Positions 11,957 to 23,400 of a DNA stretch of 64,000 nucleotides are shown here, piece after piece. Each line of letters starts with the position of its first letter. Within the stretch, counting starts at the first letter, position 1. The stretch comes from Spisula solida. Its lineage: Eukaryota > Mollusca > Bivalvia > Venerida > Mactridae. The notes under the pieces were generated by a model. It saw only the letters and a list, made by a program, of their open reading frames with translations, ran no database searches and was not told where the DNA came from. The DNA is taken from contig OX365955.1 of NCBI GenBank assembly GCA_947247005.1, forward strand, positions 2,738,001 to 2,802,000, in the 5' to 3' direction. The position numbers and the translations under genes were made by a program.

Positions 11957-12215
11957 TCTAAAATAAAAGAGATGTTTGTAAAACATGTATGCCTCAATGG
12001 CAGCCCAATAATCAGAAATGGTAAAGGTCACAGTGACCTTGACCTTTGACCTACTGACCTCAAAATCAAAAGTGGTCATTTGCTGTTGGTGACCAACCTC
12101 CATGTAAAGTTTGAAGATCCTAGGGAAAAGCGTTCTTGAGTTATTGAACGGAAACCAATTGGTCTACCGACCGACAGACCAACCAACAGACCGACCTACA
12201 TGTGCAAAGCAATAT
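11957..12215 (+). mobile_element. Tandem-core-type element, family 6, one unit
   Basis: Begins 'aaaagagatgtttgtaaaac' (decayed AACAAGAG plus hairpin), with a core 'accttgacctttgacctact' and 'gaccaacctccatgtaaagt'. It ends in a CCGACC/AGACC-rich stretch analogous to the GGACGGACG module of family 1. Related to 7185-7345. It lies in the intron upstream of the J-domain exon. Confidence 0.55.
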
Positions 12216-12569
12216 ACCCAACAATAGAATCCCTATCTAAAGCAGATGCTCAATATGACCTTTTTGAAGGCATATGTGTATTCAGACACACTTTGCAAGT
12301 TTTCTTTTCACTAAAATGGCAGAATTTCCAAATTCATGATTAAGTTTCATGATTTCTGAGTTTCGGACATCTTGGAAATACTAAAATTATATGACGTCAT
12401 CAATGACAACATAACTTAATTTTGACGGCACAAATTTAAATACTTTTTCATTTCAGCAGAAATTTTCATTTATTACACTTCCAACAATACCAAATTCATA
12501 TATGTGTAAGTAATGCAATAGGGAAGTTATAGGCATTTACTAATGTGCAGAATAAACGGATCACCCTGT

Positions 12570-13367
12570 AGGTCCTCTTGGTTAATGAACGTAAACAAAT
12601 AAGCATTTATTAGTCCAAAAGGGGGCATAATTTCAACAAAATGCTAAATAGTTGTCTTCTCCTATGTAGGGATTGTGGTCAAGATGGTGAACAAGTATGC
12701 AAAGTATCAAAGCAATATATCAATTCACTTTGAAGATATAAGGGGTTAAAAAACCTGTACCTAAACTTTAACATTTGCATTTCCATGTCCAAAAGGGGGC
12801 ATAATTCCAACAAAATGCTTGATAGAGTTACCCACCCCTGTGGAGGGGTTGGGGTCATGATGGAGAACAAGTATGCATAGCATTATGTGAATGCACTTTG
12901 AAAATATTAGAGGTGAAAAAACCTGTACCTAAACTTTAACATTTGCACTAAGTTGAAAAAGGGGGCATAATTTCACAAAAATGCTTAATAGAGTTACCTA
13001 CCCCTGTGTATGGGTTGGTGTCATGATGGTGAGCAAGTATGCAAAGTATCAAAGCAATATGTCCATGTACTATGAAGATATTAAGAGGTTAAAAAACCTG
13101 TACCTAAACTTTAACATTTGCACTATTTGCACTAAGTAGAATAAGGGGGCATAATTTCAACAAAATGCCTGATAGAGTTGCCTACTCCTGCATATGGGTT
13201 AGGGTCATGGTGGCAAACAAGTATGCAAAGTATGAAAGCAATACCTCAAAGGACTTAGAGAATATAAGAGGTTAAAAAACCTGTACCTAAACTTTAACAA
13301 AAGTGTTACGCCGACGCTCGGGTGACTGCAATAGCTCCCCTTATTCTAGGAATAGTGGAGCTAAAAA
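12570..13367 (+). mobile_element. Tandem-core element, family 2 (about 170-bp units)
   Basis: Four to five units of about 166-184 bp carry 'gggggcataatttcaacaaa' and 'aaaaaacctgtacctaaact'. They end in 'acgccgacgctcgg', a hairpin (tagctccccttattc...ggagcta) and A6. The plan (tandem core, GC-rich stretch, hairpin, A run) matches family 1 although the sequences are unrelated. Confidence 0.75.
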
Positions 13368-13419
13368 AGTAGGGCAAAGTAGGGCTCAGATCAAAATAGT
13401 AGGGAAAAGTAGAAATAGT

Positions 13420-14020
13420 AGGGCCCAGTAGAAAGCCTGTGAGCAGTGGTTCTTGAGAAATAGTGCGGACAAGAATTTATAGTGCAAATCTTCCAAGGGG
13501 CATAACTGTGTGAATAATCAGCGAACCGGAACATGCCAACGATATGCGCATCTTCACTTGGTAGTGGAGCTATCCATGAAGTTTTGTTTAAATCTGAGCA
13601 GTGGTTCTTGAGAAATAGTGCGGACAAGAATTTATAGTGCAAATCTTCAAAGGGGCATAACTGTGTAAATATTCAGCGAACCGGAATGTGCCAACGATAT
13701 GCGCATCTTCACTTGGTAGTGGAGCTATCCATGAAGTTTTGTTAAAATCTGAGCAGTGGTTCTTGAGAAATAACGCGGACAAGAATTTATAGTGCAAATC
13801 TTCAAAGGGGCATAATTGTGTAAATAATCAGCGAACCGGAATGTGCCAACGATATGCGCATCTTCACTTGGTAGTGGAGCTATCCATGAAGTTTTGTTAA
13901 AATCTGAGCAGTGGTTCTTGAGAAATAGCCCGGAGAAGAAAGTGTGGCGGACGGACGCACACACGGACGGACACTTCGGCGACTATCATGCTCCCCCGAA
14001 TTTCTTCGGGGAGCATAAAA
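13420..14020 (+). mobile_element. Tandem-core element, family 3 (155-bp units)
   Basis: Units exactly 155 bp apart begin 'gtggttcttgagaaatag' at 13446, 13601, 13756 and 13911, followed by 'ggggcataactgtg' and 'aacgatatgcgcatcttc'. They end in 'ggcggacggacgcacac', a hairpin (ATGCTCCCC...GGGGAGCAT) and AAAA. Repeat-derived ORFs on both strands are not genes. Confidence 0.85.
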
Positions 14021-15972
14021 ATCAAATAAAATGTACCTTACTTTTAGAAAAATTTGTTCTTTTTAGTGCAGCAAATCCGGCATACACATTGAGGTGGGCT
14101 TACATAGAAAGTGGAACAAAACTATGAAAATGGACCCAAAATTTATGTTTTTAATTACGTGTCATTCAGGGCCCCTGCTACTGCTCGCCAATTAAGACAT
14201 TTGCTAAAGATTTGTGAATTTGCCTAAAACTAAGACTCATTCATATAATACATAAGGTGGTCTTTTCATGGAAAACTCCTGATTATTTCCCCGAGACTCA
14301 ATCCTGTACACATTTTGATTCGCAAGCAAATGGCCTAATATCTATACACACTAGTTTCCATACGGGATTGTTCACAACCTTCCTAATAATAATATTGACT
14401 TGACGTACAAATACGAAATAACATGTTAACTTCATAAATTTTAACTTAGCCGGTGATTGTGACAAAGTAGTCAGCGGTACTTAGGTGCGTAAAATGCTGT
14501 TTGTTTGTTTGTTTACAATGTCATTCAACTATTTTCAACATTTAATTGTTCAAACGGGTTCAGATTGAGGAACGTAGCCAATGGTTAAAATCCCTCAGTA
14601 GTCAGTTAAATCGCTGACCGCTGGGGTTTGTGGAGGGCTCTGCTTATCCCCATGACTAACCAATTAATGTCCCACTTACGGCAGAATAAAGGACCCATTT
14701 CTCTCCTACATGATTTATAATCCACAAATTTTCAGCCCTAAATCAACATTTTTACAAAATCCACAAAATAGTTTACCCACGAAAATTACTAAAGTACAGT
14801 ATGTTGTTAAGCAAATATATGAAACAGTATTTTATTCTGCCAATAGGAATTCTAAACAAACATGTTAACATAACCAGGACTGAATATTCTCGCCAAAAAT
14901 ATTGGAAATACCATTATATAATATATACAATTCATACAGTGTGGCAACATTGAAATGGAATTCAAAAATAGCTTGTGCTTTTCCATTTTCCTATCAGACT
15001 TGTTTACAGGGATTAACCATTTACTGTTGCTGCTGTTCTGGGATTTTTTGGCAGCTTGAGCTTGGTATTCCAGACTTTTTTACAATTAGTCATACAGCTT
15101 TTTATAGCTGAAACTAGGTCTTTTAGCTTTTTGACAGCTTAAACTTGGACTTTCGACATTTCTACAGCTAAGACTAAGTCTTGGACTTTCAGCGGTAAAG
15201 TTCATTTTCTCGTTCAGTTGTGTGTTAGGCATTGTGTCAAGTAATTGTGGTCTGTGATGTTTTTATGTTTTCTGTGCTGTTTAAGTTGAGTCCTGCCTTA
15301 TCTGTCCGATTTTCTATTTCCTTTTTGTTATTTTAGTCAAAACGTTCTTAATCCTCCAGGGCCATACAGATGGTAACCCCCCCCCCCCGCAAATTGCCCC
15401 GCCTTGTCCTCACGGGAAATAGTCACTGCTATATTCCCCACTATTTTGACGCAAACAAAAGCCCCACACTTTAACAGCAGTGCTGGGACAGCGGAAAGGT
15501 ACAAACACGGGACATTTCCCCCGCTACGCCTAGCCCTTCCCCGTGGTTTGGGGGGCATGGTTTTAATTGACTGTACAATAAAAGACAACAAGATTTTTAT
15601 ACTTTTCAAACATTTTGCCATCTTTTTTAGTGTCATATACTCGTGATATTGTTTTTATTTCTTATAATTATATTCCTGGATGAAGACTTATCATCTTCTG
15701 TTGAAAATACGCTTGAGTTTGTTACAAGTATAATTTAAAGTGTGAAGTTTTAACACAATCTCTCCAATTATGGTCTAGTCTGAGTGTTATCGTAAATTTA
15801 TCCACTGAAGAGATTAGCATTCCAGATGGCCATACGTATAGCAACCCCAGATAAACCAATAATCCCACTAGAATATTGACAAAAATCGATAGTTACTAGA
15901 CTTCAAACTCTTTTTTTTAAAGTTCCATAATACTCAGGCATATAAAATTTGCTTTTCGATGATATAAATATC
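14021..15972. other. No gene recognised
   Basis: Contains a C13 run at 15378-15390, a GC-rich block (15391-15560) and short diverged direct repeats built on 'agctgaaactaggtctttt' at 15060-15190. A splice-like open segment on the minus strand near 14038-14094 is too weak to annotate. Confidence 0.45.
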
Positions 15973-17237
15973 AACAAGAGGGCCCACAGGGCCCTAGATC
16001 GCTCACCTGTGCACATTGATCAAGTTTTTAAAAAAAAGTTTTTTCCAATCAGTTGTCATGGCAACCAGAGTACTGCATGGATTATAATTCTTTTAGCTTT
16101 TTTTAGAAAGGATAACCCAAGGAAAATTGTTACCTATGTAATAAGAAATTCAGCCAGTACTTTTAGAGGAGAAGATTTTTAAAGATTTTACTACAGATAT
16201 ATAGGGAAAAACAGCGCCCCACCCACTGGCGGCTTTCAACTTTGTTTTGACGAATCAAGACAAAAATGTCCATTTTGTATGAGGGTCACCCAACAACTAT
16301 TTCTGTAAAATTATTTTGAAATCTGGCAAGCGGTTGATTTTTTATGATTTTTTAAAAGATTTTCCTATTGGTTGCCATTGCAACCAGTTGCCATTGCAAC
16401 CAGAGTTCTGCGTGGAATGTAACTCTTTTAGCTATTTTAAGAAAGGATCACCCAAGGAACAATTTAACCAATTTATAATGAAATCCAACTAGTACTTTTA
16501 GAGGAGAAGATTTTTAAAGATTTAACTATAGATATATAGGGAAAATCAGCACCCCACCCACTGGCAGCCATGTTTTTTGACGAATCAGGACAAAAATGTC
16601 AATTTTGTAAGAGGGTCACCCAACAACTATTTCTGTAAAATTATTTTGAAATCTGGCAAGCGATTGATTTTTTATGATTTTTTAAAAGATTTTCCTATCG
16701 GTTGCCATGGCAACCAGAGTTTTGCGTTGAATGTAACTCTTTTAGCTACTTTAAGAAAGGACCACCCAAGGAACAATTTAACTAATTTATAATGAAATCC
16801 AACCAGTACTTTTAGAGGAGAAGATTTTTAAAGATTTTACTATAAATATATAGGGAAAAACAGCGCCCCACCCACTGGCGGCCATGTTTTTTGACAAATC
16901 AAGACAAAAATGTCCATTTTGTATGAGGGTCACTCAACAACTATTTCTGTAAAATTATTTTGAAATCTGGCCAGAGGTTGATTGTTTATGATTGTTTCTA
17001 AGATTTTCCTATCGGTTGCCATGGCCCATGGCAACCAGAGTTATTTATAGATTAGAATTCTTTTACCTATTTTTAGAAAGGACCACCCAAGGAACATTCC
17101 TGTGAAGTTTGGTTGAAATTGGTCAAGTGGTTCAGGAGGAGAAGTCGTTTGAATGAATTATTGACGCATGCACGGACTACGGACGAAGAGTGATCACAAT
17201 AGCTCATCTTGTCACTATGTGACAGGTGAGCTAAAAA
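15973..17237 (+). mobile_element. Family-1 ends with an unrelated tandem core (core swap)
   Basis: The 5' end AACAAGAGGGCCCACAGGGC and 'tcgctcacctgt' match family 1, and so does the 3' end 'gaagagtgatcacaatagct', palindrome 'gtcactatgtgacaggtgag', CTAAAAA. The core is different: three-plus units of about 315-330 bp containing 'ggttgccatggcaaccagag', 'aaggaacaatttaac' and 'gagggtcacccaacaacta'. Each unit has an inner palindrome gttgccatggcaac. Identical ends around a different core show that end modules and core evolve separately. Confidence 0.85.
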
Positions 17238-17800
17238 TGTGATAAAATTAATTAATTTTGATTTAATTAGCAAATGCAATTAATAACCGATAATTAGCTG
17301 ATCACGCGAGGTCGCGCTGACGGACACGTGTTTATAAGTCACTGTATTCGCGCGTCGATGCCGATCGACATTTTTAAACATATCTGCATGAAATATTTTA
17401 ACCAATCAGGTACGGTAAGAGATTGATATTCACAATAAAATTCGAACGAAAAAATCCGAGAAAAAATGATCTCACAATAAGAGTCCAAAGTTGACTGCAT
17501 TTTCTCAAGTAACCCCTTGGCGAATCTTTTTCGTGCATATACCATTAAAATCTATGAAATATACTCTTTATTTTTATGTTTAAATAAAGAAAATCCGTCT
17601 AGAAATGACGAACGCATTCATAATCACAGTTGAAAGGTCATGAGATTAATCGAGGTCATGCACGGCGGACATGTTGTTTATTTGCAAAATTATACCGCGC
17701 CGACTTAGAAGATCGATATGTAAACAAATGTGCACCGAAATCAAAGATCTTTTGTTTGCAACGAAGTTAAACTTGCATAAAAATGTAAATACAATGAATA
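17238..17800. other. No gene recognised
   Basis: AT-rich sequence between the tandem-core element and the pogo-like element. Short ORFs lack splice context. Confidence 0.4.
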
Positions 17801-18659
17801 CAGTCAGGACTCGTTACAACGACATCCGATATACCGACAATTTCGTTATAACGACACCAATTGGTGGGGACGAATTCTATACAACGTTAATTGTATCCGT
17901 TATAACGACATATTCACTTACCGACACCGACAGCAAAACAATGGGAACGAATCGAGTGTTTACACAGTAATTAATACTCGATATACTGACATTATCAAGG
18001 GACTATTTTTCACACTTGAACTATTTATCGGCTTTACACAAAGTCGCCGTCTAAGTAAGGAGCCTACTTATGTAATTACACATGTGAAAATCATCTTAAT
18101 TGCTCTCATTATGATAGTGGAACCTTTCACAGTCGAATCACAGTTTGTGAAATACGGCTCGCGCATTCGTAATCAAGGGAGATAAGCGAAGTCATCGCAT
18201 ATATTCGTATTTTAGAAATCGTACGGGTCACGAAATAAACAATGTCAATCGAGATTTCTCGACATGATTTATTAATTCATCAATTCTTAAAGTCGATAGG
18301 GTATAATTAGTAACAAAATGAATCACCAATTTATTCTCTAGTCGTTATATTTTGTTGTTGTTGTTATTTTATAGTTTACTGTAGTAGCTTAGGTATCCAG
18401 ACATCTTTGAATTCGGACGCACGTTATTTGGAGCTCTCTCAAAACATTGTATTTTATTTTATGCAATTATGATAATTTCATACTGCTGATTTTGCTGATT
18501 ATGACAATTTTATGACATAATAAATTATATGTTAATCAATAATTGATTTTTATGAAACGATCTCCCAATCAAAATTAGTGAAATTCAGTATAACGACAAA
18601 TTCGTTATAACGACATTTTGATCGGGAACGAACAGTGTCGTTGTATCGAAATCTGACTG
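17801..18659. mobile_element. pogo-like nonautonomous TIR element, TA duplication
   Basis: Flanked by TA at 17799-17800 and 18660-18661. The left end is CAGTCAGGACTCGTTACAAC; the reverse complement of the right end is CAGTCAGATTTCGATACAAC. Several 'cgttataacgaca' subterminal repeats lie just inside both ends. The CAGT start, the TA target and the TCGTTATAACGAC repeats are typical of pogo/Tigger-group elements. No transposase ORF is left in the 859 bp. Confidence 0.85.
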
Positions 18660-18929
18660 TATATCCTATAAACCATAGCTTTAACAACCTACATGTAACT
18701 TGACCTAAATCACGACACGAGAAACGGTATAATATGCAAATCTGCACGGGTCAAAAGTCTAGGTCAAATATTGTTTTGATTAATAAGCATGATCGTTTAT
18801 GTTGTTATTTTCCGACAAAGTACATAATTAATAGCAACTATGTGATAAATAAACGCAAATCGTGACATTAGTGACTGAATGCTTTGACTGTTTCTAGTCA
18901 GAATTCAAAATTTTGTTTACAACGAATGT

Positions 18930-19145
18930 CAGCTTATTCAACCCCAGGCTCATTCAACCCTGAAATGCATGGACTATTCAACCCCAGCCCTAGGCTCATT
19001 CAACCCCTGAAATGCATGGACTATTCAACCCCAGCCCTAGGCTCATTCAACCAAGAAATGCATGGACTATTCAACCCCAGCCCTAGGCTCATTCAACCCC
19101 TGAAGGCTCATTCAGCCCCAGAGATTTTGAGGCTCATTCAACCCC
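18930..19145. repeat. Short tandem repeat, about 47-bp unit
   Basis: About four units of 'gcatggactattcaacccca' plus 'gccctaggctcattcaaccc'. The resulting plus-strand ORF is repeat-derived. Confidence 0.85.
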
Positions 19146-19755
19146 AATTAATTTTTTTTTCAATTTAGATAATTTATGTTATTTTTTTTTTATTTGTAAA
19201 GTACTTTCGTGAAATCATGATAATATTTTCAAAGGCATGTATATTGTCAAGCAGGTGTGAACAAGGGATTGATGGATGACTCAAACATGTAAAACCTATG
19301 TAATAGATATAGAACTAGTTATTTGTCAAAAGTATCTTCTTAACAAGGGTTATTGTACACTTTGGGGAGGACGAACAACATAATTGTCCGAGGCAAATTT
19401 TTGCCGAGCGTCGAAAATTAAGGGGTTCATATTTTATTTTAAATCATGACAGAGAGCGTGATTATGATGATTTTATTAGCTCCTACTCAATAAAAACACA
19501 TAATTAGTCATTGGTGGTACTTTGTCAGTGCCAGTATGAAATGAATTGGATTGAACAATATGGCTTCTTGTAAGACTTTGTGTTGACTTTAAAAGATCAT
19601 TTGATTCTGAGGAATTAATTAGATATTACATTGTCTATATTAAAAAGTGACAACATCTAGACCTAGCTAGGCTACACTAATGGCAATCTTCATCAGATTG
19701 AAAAGTGGAAATCTGCTTTGCACTTTGTATTCATGGTTCTTTTTTCTCTTTTCAG

Positions 19756-19837
19756 GCCCAGGGTTGAACAACTTGATCAGTTTGAACGTGACGTCCCAAC
19801 AGACTTATATGATGAACATTCCAGTCTCCAAAATTAG
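19756..19837 (+). CDS. Orphan terminal exon of an unrecognised gene
   Basis: A strong acceptor (ctcttttcag preceded by a T-rich tract) is followed by 82 nt. After one leftover base the only open frame reads PRVEQLDQFERDVPTDLYDE then HSSLQN and TAG. The acidic, charged composition looks like a natural C terminus rather than random AT-rich DNA. No partner exon was identified upstream on the plus strand, so gene identity is unknown; it could also be an exon fragment moved by transposition. Confidence 0.4.
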
Positions 19838-20191
19838 GATTTAGAAAGTTGAAGATCCATTACTTAGAATAATGTTAGAAGATAGCCTTTGATTACAATT
19901 GAAGTGAATGATAGTTGAACAGTATAGCCAAGTGATATGTGTGACTATTCATGTGTTAATTGAACTGCATTATTTAATATTTTATCCGAGTATAAATTGA
20001 TATATATGTAGCCTAAGTTAAATAATAGATGTGTTTTTACAAACATGGCGAAATAGTATTGCTAATAGCCAATCATTACTGCTTTACAAATCAATTAAGC
20101 TTTCATTTGACTTTGAATATTACCTCAATGCTATGCCACACAAATTATGTATTGCTCTGTCGCAATAGAATTGATATATTATTGACATAAT

Positions 20192-20376
20192 TTGATTAAC
20201 TACAAAAATGTAAAAAACTTCAATGAAACTGATTTCTTATGCTCTCTTGAGGCACAACCATGGTCAATACTCGACATCTTCGATGACTCTGATGATGCAC
20301 TTGATAGTTTTATCAAACTGTATAGTAATGCACTAAATCTACATGCTCCACTTAAACAAAGAAGAGTAAAACAGTG
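20192..20376 (+). pseudogene. LINE fragment (endonuclease-RT linker)
   Basis: Reads YKNFNETDF, PWSILDIFDDSDDALDSF, NALNLHAPLKQRRVK. This spacing (FN...F..L...PW..ID.FDD.DDAL......N.HAPLK.KRVK) is typical of the linker between the endonuclease and RT domains of jockey/CR1-type LINEs. It stops abruptly at 20376, where an inverted-repeat arm begins. No RT follows. Confidence 0.7.
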
Positions 20377-20377
20377 A

Positions 20378-20524
20378 CATGTCATTTAACTTTATTTTGT
20401 TCTGTGTTTTTGAAAAGTAATCGTTAATCATCAGATTACTTCAATTAACGATTACTAATTTAATCGATTAACAACAATTTGTCAGTTAATCGATTATTAA
20501 TCGATTATCCAAAAATGTCTAAAT
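20378..20524 (-). repeat. Inverted copy of the hAT-like element's subterminal region
   Basis: Matches the reverse complement of about 20868-21022 over roughly 145 bp, including 'gtcatttaactttattttgt' and clustered AATCGATTA motifs. Together the two form a stem of about 145 bp with a loop of about 345 bp. It is probably the remnant of a second copy lying head to head with the complete element. Confidence 0.75.
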
Positions 20525-20822
20525 GTCTGATCAAGTATTGTCATTATAGTCATCGTAAAGATTAATTTGTTATTGACCGAAAGACACCAGAAATAAACGG
20601 GAAGTTGCAATACAAGTTTTACACAATCAATTTTTCTAGGTAGGTGTGGGAAACATTTTTATCTTGTGTTATTTAAGCAGTAGAGGAATTACGTAGATTT
20701 TTGTATTAATATCAAATACATCCAACAAATGTTTGTGTGATTACTGAATGGGTCTGGATATATAGCATATATAAGAAATATAAAAAAAAAATTCCAGGCG
20801 CGTAGCGGGAGGGGGTGTGGTC

Positions 20823-22166
20823 CAGACATGGAGTCGATTACTTTGAAAAGTAATCGATTATTAATCGATTATTTAGACATTTTTGGATAATCGATTAATA
20901 ATCGATTAACATGACAAATTGTTGTTAATCGATTAAATTATTAATCGTTAATTGAAGTAATCAGATGATTAATGATTACTTTTCAAAAACACAGAACAAA
21001 ACAAAGTTAAATGACATGTTTATTAAACAGTTACAATGTGTCTATCTAATACTAAACAGATATATCAATTAGACACACAAGATATATTCATCTAGTGGGT
21101 GCATTGTTCAAGAGACAAATGGTTCTCTTACATGAATAAAGTTCAAATAAATGTATGCTTATTACATTTAATCATCATCAGGCGTTCAAAAGTTTTGTCA
21201 CTAAGCCTGCAGCTTTCTGGCCTAAAAAACTATCCTGCAATGCTGAACAACCACAAGTGTTGGAAATATTTCACTTTTATCCTTCAAGTAGTGTTGGGGG
21301 TCAATATCAATACATTCTGACATCAAATATACAGAGATATTTCCTGCTTTACAGGATCGTTATTTCCAAACATATTTATGGACATGCAGGATAAATGGGG
21401 ACTTCCCATTTCGTCTAATCCCATTTGGTCTAATTTTCAAATTCCCATTTCCTCTAAAGTTTTTTTGGACTGAATTCCCATTTCGTCTAACTGTAAAAAT
21501 TGTCGTTTGGTCTAATTTCGTCTAAAAGTAGAAATTCTATAACTATAAATTAAATATAAACTGTATGTTCAGATCTTGTCAGTTGTGTTTCTTAATAATA
21601 GTGTACAAATCTTTGCCCCAGGCAAAATACATGCAGCTTTGAGTATGAAATGGGGTACATTTAAATAGGTGAGAATTGTCAAACAATAGCATTAAGTGTA
21701 GGCCCTAATCTTCTAACACACTGTCATGTTATAAACATGATGTGATATATGTTATATACAAACATTTTATTGCACAAAATGCCTTTTTACAGCTTAGTAC
21801 ATGCTTACATTTATTTTAAATGTTATGTATATATAGACTTAATTAATATTAAATTTATAACTAATGAATTATTGACTGATAATTCACTAAAAAATATATT
21901 TAATTCTATTTAGTTTTGGTGGTTACAAGCATTGTGTTTTTGTTACTGAAAACATATTTTCTGCTGAACATTCTCATATATAAACACAAAGTAATCATAA
22001 AGTAATCGTAAAGTAATCATGATTACAGCCTTTTTTTCATCAATAATCGATTAAATTATTAATCATTAATCAGAAAAATCCATGATTACTGATTAATGAT
22101 GATTACTTGAAAAAAGTAATTGAATATTAATCATCATGATTACTTTAATCGATTACTCCATGTCTG
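20823..22166. mobile_element. hAT-like TIR element with 8-bp target duplication
   Basis: Perfect 12-bp TIRs, CAGACATGGAGT...ACTCCATGTCTG, flanked by a perfect 8-bp duplication GTGTGGTC (20815-20822, 22167-22174). Both ends are crowded with AATCGATTA/TAATCGATTA motifs in both orientations (20830-20960 and 22010-22160), a likely transposase-binding array. The 1344-bp body has no clear transposase. The 8-bp duplication and CA...TG ends fit hAT. The interior includes a 'cccatttcgtctaa' repeat block (21405-21530). Confidence 0.88.
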
Positions 22167-22174
22167 GTGTGGTC

Positions 22175-23397
22175 CAGACCCCAAGGGCGCGTTCGAAAAC
22201 ACTGTTCCGCACATCCCGGACAGTGGAACACACTTACGAACAAACCGGAACACTGTTCGGAACATGTTCTTTCTGTACCCGCCACAGAGGTGGTGCAGCC
22301 AGAACAGTCACGTGATTACAGCAAGAACAATGGCCGCTTGTGTAATAAAATAGAATATAATAAATTTATTTCCCAATTATGGACCATTGCGGGCAAACAG
22401 TCGCACTTAAATATATCCACATGCATATTTCTTCCTCCAATATTACGGCTGCAACTACAGTCGAGTCACCGGTATTCGTTAGGTTAAGGATATAACGGGC
22501 GATAAATGATCAATTGCACATCATCTTGAGATTTTAAAGTTATCAAAATGAAGGCAAAATATTAGAAAACAGTTAAAAGTAGTTTCAACAACAATTTTTC
22601 AACCATTCGCGCAAATGCCGCCCATTTAATGACGTCACTATAATTTGCATAAAATAACACTCGTATACCTGAAATCGTGACCTTTGAACTTAGTGTCGTA
22701 AAATCCCGTATGATCGAGTTTTCACCTTCAACGTAGCATAATTCTAAACTTAAAAGATTCAGTATGCCATTAAAAGTGCAATCTTTTACAAATTTTCAAT
22801 CTAAACGAATAATTAAGAAACTAAATAAGACCGCACTAGAAATTTGTATCACTACGCGCTTTCACAACTTAGATCCGTAGTAGGCAAGGTAAATCAGAAA
22901 TCTACAAACAATTTAGCAAAAAAATATTAATTTTGAGTGCCGAATAACGTTCGAAAATATCTGATCTACAACTGAAATCAGTAACAATATTGTGAATTAC
23001 CAAATATTTCTATGATACAAAGATTTTCCAAGGAAAATTAATCGTGAAAATGAACTGTTCTTGGTCCGCATGGCTTAAGATCACGTCATCATTTGTCTCT
23101 CTTGATTTAATTTGCATATTGAGGAACCAGTCCATTTCGACCATGACCTTTAGTGGAAAAGCATAAACAAACAGACGATGGCTAAAAAATTGATGCAAAA
23201 TCGATAATTCGGCAGGATTTGAATGTAAATCGATTGGAACTATTTGGCATTTTAATTTACAAAATTTGACACATTTTTCGATGGATCGGTTATTATCTTA
23301 TTTCTTACGTTAATGAAGTGCTATTTGTTTCATTTATAGATTAGAAGGTCACATTTGACATTCCTTCATTCGGTTTTCCCGCTTATGACGTCATAAC
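22175..23397. other. No gene recognised
   Basis: The start (22185-22270) has a block with 'cttacgaacaaaccggaaca' related in reverse complement to 27120-27250. The rest is unique AT-rich DNA with CRE-like 'tgacgtca' sites at 22630 and 23386. Confidence 0.4.
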
Positions 23398-23400
23398 TAA

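Noticed and set aside
14038..14094. Minus-strand splice-bounded segment reading HLNVYAGFAALKRTNFSK
   Set aside because: The donor GTAAGG is good, but the acceptor is weak and a plus-strand reading of the same bases looks equally plausible; no partner exon.
15337..15646. Opposed ORFs of 80-99 codons
   Set aside because: They lie over a C13 run and a GC-rich repeat-like block; no domain, no splice context.
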